Part shown: in pieces, positions 35,431-45,740 of the stretch
Numbering within the stretch: position 1 is the stretch's first letter
Layout: each line of letters starts with the position of its first letter
Assembly: GCA_030427085.1 (NCBI GenBank)
Contig: JAUHXH010000001.1
Coordinates: 1,178,001-1,242,000, forward strand
DNA length: 64,000 nucleotides
From: Gammaproteobacteria bacterium
GTDB lineage: Bacteria; Pseudomonadota; Gammaproteobacteria; Pseudomonadales; Halieaceae
Reading direction: 5' to 3'
Position numbers and translations under genes: made by a program
The notes under the pieces: generated by a model
What the model was told of the DNA's origin: nothing
What the model saw: only the letters and a program-made list of their open reading frames with translations
Databases searched by the model: none

Positions 35431-36488
35431 CGCGCCCTGCGCAGCAGCAGCAAACCGGCCCCTGCGCACAGCGCGATGGGCGTCAACACTGCATAGATCG
35501 GTGCAAAGCCAAATACCAGGCTAGCCGGCCCCAGCAAATCCTGACTGGTACGGAAGGCGATACCCACAACCACGCCCGCAACAATCCGAAAGCCCATGGT
35601 GCCATCGCGCAGCGGGCCGAAGATGAAGGAAATGGCCACCAGCACCAGACTGGCAACGCCCAGTGGCTGCAGCAACTTACCCCACAGCGCCAGGCGATAA
35701 TCATCGGCGTCCAGACCCTGGGCTTCCAGATAGCGGCTGTACTGGTAGAGGCGGCGGATAGACAAGTGCTGGGGCGCCACCACCGCGACACTGAGCAGTT
35801 CCGGCGTAATACCTGTATCCCAACGCAAGCTGTGGAAATTTTGCAGGCTGGTTTGCCAGCTGGTGATCTCGGTCTGCGTAACGTCTTCCATCACCCAGTG
35901 ATCGCGCTGGTAAATAGCCTGCCGCGCCTGCACCACCGCCTGCAGGCGCTGGCGATTGTCGAATTGCAGCAACGTCAATCCGTGGGCCACACCGCCGCGC
36001 TCGACGGCGTTGAAATGCACGTAAGTGTTACCCTCACGATTCCACAATCCCCGCTTGCCGGTGAAACTGCCGTCGCCACTTTGGGCCACAGCGCGCTGGC
36101 TCTGGGCCATTTGCTCGGTTGCTGGCACCACGTATTCACCGAGCAGCACACCCAACACGGCCAACAACAGCACGTATTGCATCACTGTCCACACCAGCCT
36201 GCCGGTGGAAACCCCTGCCGAGCGCATCACCACCAACTCGCTGGTGGTGGCCAGTGAACCCAGACCGATCAGGCAGCCAATCAGCGCCGCGAAGGGCAGG
36301 AACTCGTAGATTCGCGCCGGCAGGCTGAGCGCCACGTAAAACGCCACCTGGGTGAAGGTGTAGGTTTCACTGATATCGGTGGATTCGTCGATCACCGCGC
36401 TCATCGCGTCCAGCCCGACGATAATCACCAGTACCAGCCCGATCGCTGACACCACGGTCTGACCAATGTAGCCGCGCAGCTTACGCAC
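35427..36488 (-). CDS. lptG: LPS export ABC transporter permease LptG
   Basis: A 353-residue permease of the LptB2FG machine that extracts lipopolysaccharide from the inner membrane. The N terminus (RKLRGYIGQTVVSAIGLVLVIIVGLDAMSAVIDE) and FLPFAALIGCLIGLGSLATTSELVVMRSAGVS are typical of LptG. A periplasmic beta-jellyroll region (about 125-265) is followed by three C-terminal helices. The start is GTG at 36488, inside the last codons of lptF. The pair lptF-lptG divergent from pepA is the standard gammaproteobacterial arrangement. Confidence 0.97.
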   Translation of the reverse strand: MRKLRGYIGQTVVSAIGLVLVIIVGLDAMSAVIDESTDISETYTFTQVAFYVALSLPARIYEFLPFAALIGCLIGLGSLATTSELVVMRSAGVSTGRLVWTVMQYVLLLAVLGVLLGEYVVPATEQMAQSQRAVAQSGDGSFTGKRGLWNREGNTYVHFNAVERGGVAHGLTLLQFDNRQRLQAVVQARQAIYQRDHWVMEDVTQTEITSWQTSLQNFHSLRWDTGITPELLSVAVVAPQHLSIRRLYQYSRYLEAQGLDADDYRLALWGKLLQPLGVASLVLVAISFIFGPLRDGTMGFRIVAGVVVGIAFRTSQDLLGPASLVFGFAPIYAVLTPIALCAGAGLLLLRRAR

Positions 36489-37590
36489 GGGCCTGTTTCC
36501 GATAGCGCATTCCGCGCAGCCAGTCAGGCCCCCACAGCAAAGCGAGCGCCAACAGCAGCATCACGCCATGCGCCCACCACAGGCCAATCGCCGGTGAGAG
36601 CTCCCCTGCCTCCAGCGCGCTGCGCCCGCGGGTGAGCATGAACAGGTACAGCAGATAGACCACAAAGGCCGGCGCCATTTTGACGTAACGGCCGCGGCGG
36701 TGATCGGTGCGGCTCAGGCTGAGGGCAATCAACGCCACAATCGGCACCATCACCGGTAGCGAGATACGCCAGTGCAGCGCGGCAATTTCTTCTGTCTGGT
36801 CCGAGCCGATCAATGACAACGTGGGACGCCCGTCGATGGGGTCAACATCGCGAATCCCCTGCTCCGGGTCGCGCACGCGTTCGCCAAAGACTTCAAACTG
36901 GGTAATGGACAGTTCCAGCGGTGTCTCGCCCGGCTGGTAGCGATAGCCGCGCCGCAACTCCATGAAGCGCGAACCACCGGGGCGGTCGAATACAATCTGC
37001 CCCTCCTCCGCTACGGTTACCTCCAGGCGCCCCTGCCCCGACTCATCTTCAACACGCTGGGCGATGAACAGGTGCCCCATCAGGCCAGTGCGAGAATCTA
37101 GCCGTTCGGCATAGGTGGCGATCGCCCCTTCCTTTTGCGTTTGAAAGCGCCCTGCGGTGACGGTATTGATGCCGCTGGATGAACTGGGGTCATCCAGCAG
37201 TGCCTGGGAACGCGCCGCTCCCAGTGGCGTAATGTAGAAAGACAGCGCTCCCACCAGCAAAGCAACCAGACAGGCCGGCGCCAGCGTATAGCGTGCCAAC
37301 TGGCGCTGGCTGATGCCACAGGCGGACAGCACCACCATTTCGCTTTCCACATACAGCCGGCCATAAGCCATGAGAATGCCGATAAACATGCCCAGCGGTA
37401 CGATGAGCTCGAGAAACCCCGGCAGGCGGTAGAGGATGACAGGAATAAGGATGTTGGCCGCAATGTCGCCCACTGCAGCTTCCGCGAGGTATTTCACGAA
37501 ACGGCCGCTGACGATGATTACCAGTAACACGCCACTGACGGCAAGGGTGTGGGTCAACACCTCGCGGTTCAGGTAGCGGAGAATTTTCAT
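36481..37590 (-). CDS. lptF: LPS export ABC transporter permease LptF
   Basis: A 369-residue permease, partner of LptG. The N-terminal MKILRYLNREVLTHTLAVSGVLLVIIVSGRFVKYLAEAA and GMFIGILMAYGRLYVESEMVVLSACG segments are characteristic. A periplasmic domain spans about 130-260 and three helices follow. The ATG is 80 bases from the divergent pepA start, so the two promoters share a short region. The stop overlaps the lptG start by 8 bases. Confidence 0.97.
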   Translation of the reverse strand: MKILRYLNREVLTHTLAVSGVLLVIIVSGRFVKYLAEAAVGDIAANILIPVILYRLPGFLELIVPLGMFIGILMAYGRLYVESEMVVLSACGISQRQLARYTLAPACLVALLVGALSFYITPLGAARSQALLDDPSSSSGINTVTAGRFQTQKEGAIATYAERLDSRTGLMGHLFIAQRVEDESGQGRLEVTVAEEGQIVFDRPGGSRFMELRRGYRYQPGETPLELSITQFEVFGERVRDPEQGIRDVDPIDGRPTLSLIGSDQTEEIAALHWRISLPVMVPIVALIALSLSRTDHRRGRYVKMAPAFVVYLLYLFMLTRGRSALEAGELSPAIGLWWAHGVMLLLALALLWGPDWLRGMRYRKQARA

Positions 37591-37670
37591 CGAGAAGGCG
37601 AGCCGGGCTGTTTAGTTTGACGGCCCGCCATCATACACTATGCCGGTTCCAAACCCGCAAGGATTACCCC

Positions 37671-39173
37671 ATGAGTGAGCTCAGCTTCCACGCACGCAAA
37701 ATCAACGATCCCGTCAGCCACAAAAGCGCCTGCGCTATCGTGCCCGTTTTCGGTAAAAAACATCTGTCGGCAGCCGCCCGGGCGCTGGACGGTGAAGCCG
37801 GCGGCCCACTGGCAGCGGCCATCGAAAATGGCGATTTCAAAGGCAAGGCCGGGGAAACCCTGCTCCTTCCCGGCGCCGGCAAGGCCGCGCGGGTGCTGGC
37901 ACTGGGTTGCGGTGCACCCGATAAATTCGATCGCGCCGCGGCGCGCGATGCCGTTGCGGGTTTGTACCTGGGACTCAACAAGCTGAAAGCAAAGGACGCC
38001 ACCCTGCACGCCGGCGAATTGCTTCCAGACGTTGGCGAGGCCGAGTGGTTCTGCGGCCACCTCGCGCGAGAACTGGTGTCCCGCGCCTACCGCTACCGCA
38101 GCACCGTGGCCAAACCCAAGCCCGATCTGCACCTGAACAAACTCACCGTGGATGTGGCCAGCGCCCTCCCGGCACGCCGCGCACAAAGCGCCCTGGACCA
38201 GGGCAGTGCCGTCGGCCAGGGTATCAACACTGCGAAAGAACTGGCCAACCTGCCAGGTAATATCTGCACACCCACCTACCTGGCGCAGCACGCGCGCAAA
38301 CTGGCCCGCGGCCACAGCAAACTGAGCGCCAAAGTGCTGGATGAAAAGAAAATGCGCGAGCTGGGCATGGGCTCGCTGCTGTCGGTATCCGCCGGCTCAG
38401 ACGAGCCCGCCAAACTGGTGATTCTCGAGTACAAGGGTGGCCCGGCCAAGCAAAAGCCCTATGTGCTGGTAGGCAAAGGCATCACCTTCGACACCGGCGG
38501 TATCTCCCTCAAGCCGGGCGCCAAAATGGATGAGATGAAATACGACATGGGCGGCGCTGCCGGCGTGCTGGGCACGATCCACGCCCTGCGCGAACTGGAG
38601 CTGCCAATCAATGTGGTCGGCATCGTCGCCGCCGCCGAGAACATGCCCAGCGGTCGCGCCACCAAACCGGGCGATGTGGTGAAGTCCATGTCCGGCAAAA
38701 CCATCGAAATTCTGAACACCGACGCCGAAGGCCGCCTGGTCTTGGCCGACGCCCTGACCTACGCCGAGCGCTACAAACCGCAGGCGGTGGTTGATCTGGC
38801 AACGCTGACTGGCGCTTGCGTGGTAGCGCTGGGGCACCACGCCACCGGGCTGTATGCCAACAACGAGGAACTGGCGGAACAGCTTCTGGGGGCAGGCGTG
38901 GAAACACACGACCGCGCCTGGCGGATGCCGCTGTGGGACGACTACCAGAAGCAACTGGACACGCCCTTCGCCGATGTTTCCAATCTGGGTGGACCGGCCG
39001 GTGGCAGTGTCACCGCCGCCTGCTTCCTGGCGCGCTTTACCAGTGACTACCCCTGGGCTCATCTGGATATTGCCGGTACGGCCTGGGACTCAGCCCCCAA
39101 AGGCGCTACGGGTCGCCCGGTCTCCCTGCTGACCCGTTTCCTGATGGATCGCGCCACCGCTGCCGGCAAGTGA
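37671..39173 (+). CDS. pepA: Leucyl aminopeptidase (M17), PepA
   Basis: A 500-residue cytosolic metallo-aminopeptidase. The C-terminal catalytic domain has VGKGITFDTGGISLKPGAKMDEMKYDMGGAAGV with metal ligands. The M17 signature NTDAEGRLVLADAL comes next, then DLATLTGACVVALG and the ending DIAGTAWDSAPKGATGRPV. In gammaproteobacteria PepA can also bind DNA for plasmid dimer resolution and carAB control. The ATG at 37671 follows AAGGA; a longer frame from 37617 lacks family likeness. holC follows with an overlapping GTGA. Confidence 0.97.
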   Translation: MSELSFHARKINDPVSHKSACAIVPVFGKKHLSAAARALDGEAGGPLAAAIENGDFKGKAGETLLLPGAGKAARVLALGCGAPDKFDRAAARDAVAGLYLGLNKLKAKDATLHAGELLPDVGEAEWFCGHLARELVSRAYRYRSTVAKPKPDLHLNKLTVDVASALPARRAQSALDQGSAVGQGINTAKELANLPGNICTPTYLAQHARKLARGHSKLSAKVLDEKKMRELGMGSLLSVSAGSDEPAKLVILEYKGGPAKQKPYVLVGKGITFDTGGISLKPGAKMDEMKYDMGGAAGVLGTIHALRELELPINVVGIVAAAENMPSGRATKPGDVVKSMSGKTIEILNTDAEGRLVLADALTYAERYKPQAVVDLATLTGACVVALGHHATGLYANNEELAEQLLGAGVETHDRAWRMPLWDDYQKQLDTPFADVSNLGGPAGGSVTAACFLARFTSDYPWAHLDIAGTAWDSAPKGATGRPVSLLTRFLMDRATAAGK

Positions 39174-39589
39174 CGCGCGTAACTTTCTACCTGCTGAAAA
39201 GCCAGGATGCGCAGCAGCGATTCAGTGTCGCTGCGCGCCTGGCGGCCAAGGCCTTCGGGCAGGGCCACCGGGTCTATCTGCACGCACCGGACGAAAACAC
39301 CGCGCGTTCGCTGGATGAACTGCTGTGGACCTTCCGACCCAGCGGCTTTATCCCCCACGCCCTGGCGGGTGAACCGGGCGCGGAGCAAATCGCGGTGGGC
39401 TGGGGAGACGATCCCGGCCAACACGACGACCTGCTGATCAATCTGGACTTCAGCATTCCGCGCTTTTTCAGCCGCTTCCACCGAGTGGCGGAAGTGGTCA
39501 GTCGCGACGAGGCCAGCGCGAGCGCCCTGCGCGACTCCTACCGCTTCTACCGCGATCGCGGGTACCCGCTGGACACCCACGAACTCTAG
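39170..39589 (+). CDS. holC: DNA polymerase III chi subunit HolC
   Basis: A 139-residue protein of the HolC family, which links the clamp-loader to single-strand binding protein. Marks: TRVTFYLLKSQDAQQRFSVAARLAAKAFGQGHRVYLHAPDE, LDELLWTFRPSGFIPHAL, and FHRVAEVVSRDEASASALRDSYRFYRDRGYPLDTHEL. The start is GTG at 39170, overlapping the pepA stop. The order pepA-holC-valS is conserved across gammaproteobacteria. The 86-base gap to valS has no visible hairpin. Confidence 0.96.
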   Translation: MTRVTFYLLKSQDAQQRFSVAARLAAKAFGQGHRVYLHAPDENTARSLDELLWTFRPSGFIPHALAGEPGAEQIAVGWGDDPGQHDDLLINLDFSIPRFFSRFHRVAEVVSRDEASASALRDSYRFYRDRGYPLDTHEL

Positions 39590-39675
39590 CCGGGCACGCT
39601 TAACCCGCCTGCCCGCTTCCCGTATAATTGCGCGCTCTTTTGCAGTGCATCCCTAAACAAGTGAATCCCACCCCC

Positions 39676-42444
39676 ATGGACAAGACCTTCCAACCCGCCG
39701 CTATCGAAACCCGCTGGTACCAGACCTGGGAAGAGCGCGGTTACTTCGCCCCCCAGGGCGGTGACAAGCCCTTCAGCATCATGATCCCGCCGCCCAACGT
39801 CACTGGCAGCCTGCACATGGGGCACGGCTTCCAGGAAGCGATCATGGATGCCCTGATCCGCTACCACCGCATGCTGGGCGACAACACCCTGTGGCAGGCG
39901 GGTACAGATCACGCCGGTATCGCCACCCAGATGGTGGTTGAGCGCCAGCTGGCCGCGGCGGATACCGACCGTCACGCGCTGGGCCGCGAAAAGTTCGTGG
40001 AGAAGGTCTGGGAGTGGAAGGAGCAGTCCGGAGGCACCATCACCCAGCAGTTGCGCCGCCTTGGTAGCTCCATCGACTGGTCGCGCGAGCGCTTTACCAT
40101 GGACCCCGGCATGTCGGCCGCCGTACAGGAGGTGTTCATCCGCCTGTACCGTGAGGGTCTGATCTACCGCGGGCAGCGACTGGTGAACTGGGATCCGGCG
40201 CTGCACACTGCTGTATCCGACCTGGAGGTAATCTCCGAGGAAGAGCAAGGCCACCTGTGGCACTTCCGCTATCCACTGGCGGATGGTTCCGGTTACCTCT
40301 GCGTGGCCACCACCCGCCCCGAAACCATGCTCGGCGACACCGCCGTGGCAGTTCATCCGGAGGATGAACGCTACGCCCATCTGGTGGGCCAGATGGTGGA
40401 ACTGCCCCTCACCGGGCGCCAGATTCCCATCATCGCCGACGACTACGTGGATCAGGAATTTGGCACCGGCTGCGTCAAAATTACCCCGGCCCACGACTTC
40501 AACGACTATGAAATGGGGAAGCGCCACGACCTGCCCCTGATCAACATCCTCGATCGCGACGCGGCCATCAACGACAACGCCCCGGAAGCCTATCGCGGCA
40601 TGGATCGCTTCGACGCGCGCAAGCAGGTAGTAGCCGATCTGGACGCGCTCGGCCTGCTGGACAAAATCGACGATCACCGCCTGAAGGTGCCACGTGGCGA
40701 CCGCTCCGGCGTGGTCATCGAGCCCTGGCTGACTGACCAGTGGTACGTAGACGCCAAAACCCTCGCCGGCCCGGCCATCGAAGCGGTGGAAAACGGCAAC
40801 ATCCAGTTTGTACCCAAGCAGTGGGAAAACACCTATTTTTCATGGATGCGCGACATCCAGGACTGGTGCATCAGCCGCCAACTCTGGTGGGGGCACCGAA
40901 TTCCAGCCTGGTATGACGAGGCCGGTAACATCTATGTGGGCGAAGACGAAGCCTCGGTGCGCAGCGAGAATGGCCTGGGCGATGACATCGCACTGCGCCA
41001 GGACGACGACGTGTTGGACACCTGGTTCTCCTCCGCCCTGTGGACCTTCGCCACTCTCGGCTGGCCGGAGGAAACCGAGGAGCTGAAAACCTTCCACCCG
41101 AGTTCTGTGCTGGTCACCGGCTTTGACATCATCTTCTTCTGGGTCGCCCGGATGATCATGATGACCCTGCACTTCCGCAAGGAAGTGCCCTTCCACACAG
41201 TGTACGTACACGGTCTGGTGCGCGACGCCGAAGGGCAGAAAATGTCGAAGTCCAAGGGGAATGTGCTGGACCCCATCGACCTGATCGACGGCATCGAACT
41301 CGAACCCCTCGTTGAGAAGCGCACCGCGGGCATGATGCAGCCGCAACTGGCGCAAAAGGTTGAGAAGGCCACGCGCAAACAATTCCCCGAGGGCATTGCC
41401 GCCTACGGCACCGACGCCCTGCGCTTCACCTACTATTCCCTGGCGGGCACCGGTCGCGATATCAAATTCGACATCGGCCGCATCGAAGGCTTCCGTAATT
41501 TCTGTAACAAAATCTGGAATGCCGCGCGCTATGTACTGATGAACTGCGAAGACGCCGACTGCGGTATCGGTGCTGAAAGTGAAGTAGAACTGAGCCTGGC
41601 CGACCGCTGGATTATCAGTCGCCTGCAGGAAACCGAAGCCGAAGTGGAGAAGGCCATTAGCAGCTATCGCTTCGACCTGGCCTCCCAGGCGCTGTACGAA
41701 TTTATCTGGAATGAATACTGCGACTGGTATCTGGAACTGTCCAAGCCGGTGCTGTGGGATGAAAGCGCCAGCCCTGCGGCACAGCGCGGCACACGGCGCA
41801 CACTGATCCGCGTGATGGAAGCCTGGCTGCGTTTGCTGCACCCATTTATGCCGTTCGTAACGGAGGAAATCTGGCAGCGCGTGGCACCAGTTGCCGGTGT
41901 GGAAGGCGACACCATCATGCTGCAGGCCTATCCCCGCAGCAACCCGAGCGCCGTAGACAAATCCGCAAACGCGGAGATAGAATGGCTCAAGGGTGTGATT
42001 GTGGGTGTGCGCAACATCCGCGGCGAAATGAATATTCCGCCGGGTAAAGCGCTCACCGCCTTGTTCGCCAATGGCGATGATCAGGACCGCGCGCGGCTGG
42101 ACGCCAACGCACAGTTCCTGAAAAAGCTGGCCAAGCTGGAATCCATAGAGTGGCTGGACGACAAACAAGACGCCCCGGTAGCTGCCACCGCCCTGGTGGG
42201 CGCACTGGAGATTCTGGTGCCGATGGCAGACCTGATTGATCGCGAAGCGGAACTGACCCGACTCGCGAAGGAATCAGAAAAGCTGGAGAAGGAACTCAAG
42301 CGATTGCAGGGTAAATTGAACAACCCGGCATTCGTTGACAAGGCCCCTGATGCGGTAGTCGCAAAAGAACGCGAAAAACTCGACGCCGCACAGCAGGCCC
42401 TGGAAAAAATAAACGAGCAGGCACAGCGTATTCGCGACCTGTAA
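39676..42444 (+). CDS. valS: Valine-tRNA ligase
   Basis: A 922-residue class I synthetase that charges tRNA-Val. The HIGH-type motif is in [15 protein letters not shown] (about residue 45) and the KMSKS motif in [16 protein letters not shown]. Between them lies the editing domain ([19 protein letters not shown]). The C-terminal anticodon-binding region is followed by the coiled-coil arm ([40 protein letters not shown]), which is the ValS tRNA-binding tail. The ATG at 39676 was chosen over an earlier in-frame ATG at 39628. A weak hairpin follows the stop. Confidence 0.98.
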   Translation: MDKTFQPAAIETRWYQTWEERGYFAPQGGDKPFSIMIPPPNVTGSLHMGHGFQEAIMDALIRYHRMLGDNTLWQAGTDHAGIATQMVVERQLAAADTDRHALGREKFVEKVWEWKEQSGGTITQQLRRLGSSIDWSRERFTMDPGMSAAVQEVFIRLYREGLIYRGQRLVNWDPALHTAVSDLEVISEEEQGHLWHFRYPLADGSGYLCVATTRPETMLGDTAVAVHPEDERYAHLVGQMVELPLTGRQIPIIADDYVDQEFGTGCVKITPAHDFNDYEMGKRHDLPLINILDRDAAINDNAPEAYRGMDRFDARKQVVADLDALGLLDKIDDHRLKVPRGDRSGVVIEPWLTDQWYVDAKTLAGPAIEAVENGNIQFVPKQWENTYFSWMRDIQDWCISRQLWWGHRIPAWYDEAGNIYVGEDEASVRSENGLGDDIALRQDDDVLDTWFSSALWTFATLGWPEETEELKTFHPSSVLVTGFDIIFFWVARMIMMTLHFRKEVPFHTVYVHGLVRDAEGQKMSKSKGNVLDPIDLIDGIELEPLVEKRTAGMMQPQLAQKVEKATRKQFPEGIAAYGTDALRFTYYSLAGTGRDIKFDIGRIEGFRNFCNKIWNAARYVLMNCEDADCGIGAESEVELSLADRWIISRLQETEAEVEKAISSYRFDLASQALYEFIWNEYCDWYLELSKPVLWDESASPAAQRGTRRTLIRVMEAWLRLLHPFMPFVTEEIWQRVAPVAGVEGDTIMLQAYPRSNPSAVDKSANAEIEWLKGVIVGVRNIRGEMNIPPGKALTALFANGDDQDRARLDANAQFLKKLAKLESIEWLDDKQDAPVAATALVGALEILVPMADLIDREAELTRLAKESEKLEKELKRLQGKLNNPAFVDKAPDAVVAKEREKLDAAQQALEKINEQAQRIRDL

Positions 42445-42474
42445 GCGTTACACAGAACAATAAAAATTGAACGG

Positions 42475-42493
42475 GAGGCGCAACAGGCGCCTC
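42475..42493 (+). terminator. Possible terminator after valS
   Basis: Arms gaggcgc (42475-42481) and gcgcctc (42487-42493) form a 7-bp stem with a 5-base loop, 30 bases after the valS stop. The T-run is weak (ttcttt begins 8 bases on), so this may be only a partial terminator or a message-end hairpin. Confidence 0.45.
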
Positions 42494-42599
42494 TGCGCTA
42501 TTCTTTAGCGGCACCCCCTCGGTGTACAGGTTCCATGACCGTGCTGTTTTCGGGCAGCGCGGCACAATAAAAGCAAAACAGCAGTCCGAGGAAAGTGGT

Positions 42600-42812
42600 A
42601 TGAGTGATCGTGTAGTTGGCACTGTTAAGTGGTTTAACAATGCGAAGGGTTTTGGCTTTATTACCCGAGACCAGAGCGACGAGGATGTATTCGTTCACTT
42701 CCGCTCCATTCAGGGCGATGGCTATCGCACCCTGAATGAAGGCCAGGAAGTAGAATTCAAATTGGTTGAAGGCCCCAAAGGGCTGCAGGCCGAGGAAGTC
42801 GCCAAGCTGTAA
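42600..42812 (+). CDS. Cold-shock-domain protein (CspA family)
   Basis: A 70-residue OB-fold RNA chaperone. RNP1 is in [11 protein letters not shown] and RNP2 in DVFVHFRSI, preceded by the usual [10 protein letters not shown] opening and ending in [11 protein letters not shown]. The ATG at 42600 was chosen; upstream in-frame codons belong to the leader. The gap from 42445 to 42599 holds a hairpin and the leader, which in this family often has a temperature-sensitive structure, though I could not identify a cold-box. A compact hairpin follows the gene. Which Csp paralogue it is cannot be told. Confidence 0.96.
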   Translation: MSDRVVGTVKWFNNAKGFGFITRDQSDEDVFVHFRSIQGDGYRTLNEGQEVEFKLVEGPKGLQAEEVAKL

Positions 42813-42829
42813 CACGCCAGATCCTGACC

Positions 42830-42844
42830 GGGGCCTTCGGCCCC
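42830..42844 (+). terminator. Hairpin after the cold-shock gene
   Basis: ggggcc (42830-42835) and ggcccc (42839-42844) with a ttc loop form a tight GC stem 17 bases after the csp stop. It lacks a clear T-run, so termination strength is uncertain. Confidence 0.5.
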
Positions 42845-42944
42845 ATTCCGACTGGTATGAAACATCCGGGGCAGCGTTGCTGGCCGGGCTTTGCTGTGCC
42901 CTTATTTCACCGCACAGGGGGCGAAATACGGGCTCTCCCGCGGC

Positions 42945-43613
42945 TCAGCGTTGGACGGGGGGGAGCACCTCACGCCAGTACAGGCTGATCATGTGCGCGC
43001 CCTCCTCCAGCACCGCGTTGCGATCGACGGTGTCATCCTCCAGCGCCATTTCCACCACCGAATAACCGGTTTCTATGCTCACCCGGGCCCGAGCGGCAAT
43101 GCGCTCATCTGGCGGCAAATCAAACAGGTGTGCCACGGTGCGATAGAACTGTTCCGCCAACATGCGGTGGGATTTCAGCCGGACGTCCTGCAAAGGCGCC
43201 ACGGCCCGCAGGGATTGAAGGATCTGGATACCGGCGGTCACTCCCCCGGTTTCAAGGTAGATTTGCTGCAGAAGCTCGGTGATGTTGTTCAGCAGCAGGT
43301 GCGGGTTTTCGGGTTCCACATAGCGCAGGAACCAGTCCTGGAACACCTTGTTTTGCCGGTCCATCAACCGGGCGCCCAGCACGTAGAGCACGGCGTACTT
43401 GTTGGGAAAATAACGGTACAGAGCGGGAACGGTGACGCCAGCGCGCTCAGCCATCATGTTGGTGGAAATCCGCTCCACCCCCACTTCGATTAACAGCTCA
43501 GCCGCAGCCCGCAGAATGGCTTCATAGGTCTGCTTGGCGCGTTCCTGCCGGGGCTGGTTCTTCTCCAGCAGTTCGATTCCGTCTCGCGTGTCCACCACCA
43601 CTTCCGCCTCCAT
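42945..43613 (-). CDS. TetR-family regulator
   Basis: A 222-residue regulator. The N-terminal helix-turn-helix reads AILRAAAELLIEVGVERISTNMMAERAGVTVPALYRYFPNK, the normal TetR layout with the recognition helix VTVPALYRYF. The ligand-binding half is helical and shows no distinctive motif. It converges on the csp gene and is divergent from the methyltransferase gene across a 125-base gap. No clear palindromic operator was seen in that gap. The ligand and target are unknown. Confidence 0.92.
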   Translation of the reverse strand: MEAEVVVDTRDGIELLEKNQPRQERAKQTYEAILRAAAELLIEVGVERISTNMMAERAGVTVPALYRYFPNKYAVLYVLGARLMDRQNKVFQDWFLRYVEPENPHLLLNNITELLQQIYLETGGVTAGIQILQSLRAVAPLQDVRLKSHRMLAEQFYRTVAHLFDLPPDERIAARARVSIETGYSVVEMALEDDTVDRNAVLEEGAHMISLYWREVLPPVQR

Positions 43614-43738
43614 ACGCCTTCAGATCACCCTGTCTCGCTTCCCTGCGCTGACATTGGGCACTCGACAAGCATACCTGCATCACGCTAAAAAGGGGCGTGG
43701 AAATATTCACGCCCTCCATCCCGATGTAAGGAACTGCT

Positions 43739-44362
43739 GTGCCGTCTGCCAAGCCCCGTATCGCCTATAACTTTCGCGGGGTCACCATGCCCACTGCGTC
43801 CCACCCCGCCATCCGTCGCCTGAAACGCCAGGGACATTCTCCGTCGATCCACGGCAACAAGTTGTGGAAGTCGAGTTTCCTGTTAATCGACTACCTCAAC
43901 AAACATCGCCCCGAACACGCCGCGCGGGTGATGGACGCCGGTTGCGGCTGGGGGATTGGTGGCATCTGGTGCGCCAAGGCGCTCGGCAGCGAGGTGACGT
44001 CAGTCGACGCCGACGATGGCGTGTTCCCCTTCCTGGAAGCCAGCGCCGAACTCAATGGGGTAAACACCACTGCGTTGTGCAAGCGCTTTGAAAAAATCAC
44101 CACCGCAGAGCTGAAGGCCTACGACATGCTGATCGCTGCCGATGTTTGCTTCTGGGATGAGCTGATCGCACCGGTGAGTAACCTGATCAACCGCGCTGTG
44201 CGCGCCGGTGTGAAGAAGATTGTGATCGCCGATCCGGAGCGTTCGCCCTTCTTTGAAGTGGCAGATCGGGCTATCGATCGACACTGCGGCGAGCTGCTGG
44301 ACTGGCGCACCCACAATCCGGTGTCCGCCAGCGGCGCGCTGCTGGTCATCGAAAATGCCTGA
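43739..44362 (+). CDS. Class I SAM-dependent methyltransferase
   Basis: A 207-residue Rossmann-fold methyltransferase. Motif I is MDAGCGWGIGGIWCAKALG, followed by the acidic VTSVDADDGVFPFL loop and ADVCFWDELIAPVSNLI at motif IV. The pattern resembles the protein-lysine methyltransferase (ETFB-KMT/METTL20-like) and rRNA-type groups, but the substrate cannot be read. The start is a GTG at 43739 with TAAGGA upstream; an internal ATG at 43787 is possible. It is divergent from the TetR gene. Confidence 0.82.
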   Translation: MPSAKPRIAYNFRGVTMPTASHPAIRRLKRQGHSPSIHGNKLWKSSFLLIDYLNKHRPEHAARVMDAGCGWGIGGIWCAKALGSEVTSVDADDGVFPFLEASAELNGVNTTALCKRFEKITTAELKAYDMLIAADVCFWDELIAPVSNLINRAVRAGVKKIVIADPERSPFFEVADRAIDRHCGELLDWRTHNPVSASGALLVIENA

Positions 44363-44365
44363 GGG

Positions 44366-45643
44366 TCAGTCCCGCAGGAGATATTTGCGACCGGTGACCA
44401 CGCTGGCAACAGCCTCGCCGTTGACATAACGAGGCCGGAACACCGTATCGCCCAGCAAGCGGCGCAGACGCGCGGCCGGGCCACTTTGATCGTCGCTGGC
44501 CCGCGCCCGCACACGACGCACCCGACCCCGGGCATCAACCTCAAAACTGGCGCGCAATTGCACTACCTCCCCGTCACTCTGGCGGGGCGACCACAGAGCA
44601 ACACCGGCGGGTAATTCCCGCGCTTCGTCAAACGTGGCCTGCAGCCACTCCTCCGGCAGCCGTGGCGCCAGGGAATCAAAAATTTGTTGGTAGTGGCCGT
44701 CAGCGCGCGTGCTGCGGCCGTTCCACAGCATCCAGTCACCCTGAGCCAGCAAAACGCGAGCCTGTAGCAATGGTTCGCTGGCGAAGCGCTCGCTGGCTTC
44801 CTCCAGATCAACGCGCAGGCGCACACCGCTGGACTGCCGCAGGCGCAACAGCCGTTCCAGGTCGGGGTCTATATTTAACGGGGATTGGGTGCGCATGATC
44901 ACTTCACGGCGGTCACCCGGTTGTCCCAGCAAGGGGTCTGGAGCCTCGATGGCCTGATGGATCAGGTAGGTATTAGCGGCCTGGCTCAACAAAAATTCCA
45001 GTTGCCACTGCGGTGCCACTTCGGCCAACACCAGATCATCCAGGATGTCACGGTTCAGCAGGTAGAGATCCACCAAACGACGATTGCCACTGTTGCCTAC
45101 CGACAGGATGTAGGCCTGCCGCTGCCACTGCAGGTATTCCAGCGCCGCGGTCAGCTTGAGGTCTGTGAAAGGCGGCTGCCCGCCACCGAACAGACGGAAA
45201 AAATACCCGTAGCTGTCATCCAGCGCCTCCAGTTCCCCGGCCTGCCAGTACGTATCCAGCATGGCGCGCACGGTGGGTACCTGAGCCGGGCTATCCAGCC
45301 CTTCGTTCACCCGTTGCAGATGCAGTGCGCGCTGGTAGGCACCGATGGCGCCGGCATAGTTACCGACAGCGACCTGCAGGCGGGCCATGGCCAGCAAGGT
45401 TTCCGCTGCCGCAGGTGCATAGGGTCCGTCCTGGTAGAGATTTTCCTCCAACTGATTTTCCAGCGCCGCGACTTGCGCCGGATCAAGCGGTGCAGGGGCC
45501 TGCACGTCTACCGGTGGTTTGACCTCGTCCGCCCTCACGTACCACTTGCCATACAGAGCGGTATCCATAGCAGCGGCAACCGGCAAGGCGAAAAATCCGA
45601 GCAGGCTTAGCAGGAGTGAAAGGCGTCGAAGTACAGCGGGCAT
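44366..45643 (-). CDS. Exported protein with helical repeats and TonB-C-like domain
   Basis: A 425-residue exported protein. A signal peptide (RRLSLLLSLLGFFALPVAAA) leads to a helical middle part with TPR-like stretches (AETLLAMARLQVAVGNYAGAIGAYQRALHLQRV). The last 90 residues (VVQLRASFEVDARGRVRRVRARASDD, LRRLLGDTVFRPRYVNGEAV) have the fold pattern of TonB C-terminal domains. It has no membrane anchor beyond the signal, so it is not a normal energy transducer. Function unknown; an envelope role is likely. It converges on the methyltransferase gene with only 3 bases between stops. Confidence 0.78.
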   Translation of the reverse strand: MPAVLRRLSLLLSLLGFFALPVAAAMDTALYGKWYVRADEVKPPVDVQAPAPLDPAQVAALENQLEENLYQDGPYAPAAAETLLAMARLQVAVGNYAGAIGAYQRALHLQRVNEGLDSPAQVPTVRAMLDTYWQAGELEALDDSYGYFFRLFGGGQPPFTDLKLTAALEYLQWQRQAYILSVGNSGNRRLVDLYLLNRDILDDLVLAEVAPQWQLEFLLSQAANTYLIHQAIEAPDPLLGQPGDRREVIMRTQSPLNIDPDLERLLRLRQSSGVRLRVDLEEASERFASEPLLQARVLLAQGDWMLWNGRSTRADGHYQQIFDSLAPRLPEEWLQATFDEARELPAGVALWSPRQSDGEVVQLRASFEVDARGRVRRVRARASDDQSGPAARLRRLLGDTVFRPRYVNGEAVASVVTGRKYLLRD

Positions 45644-45740
45644 ATCTCAGATGTCAGGATTCACAATTTAGGGCAAAAATCAGCCTAGCATGACAAATCC
45701 GTGTAAGCTCATTCTTTCCGCCAGCTACGCACCTTCGGTC

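Noticed and set aside
39586-40677. A 363-codon reverse frame at the start of valS
   Set aside because: Antisense to clear ValS motifs and without any recognisable domain.
40840-42168. A 442-codon open frame on the reverse strand
   Set aside because: It is fully antisense to valS, shows no family likeness, and is explained by GC-rich codon bias in the opposite strand.
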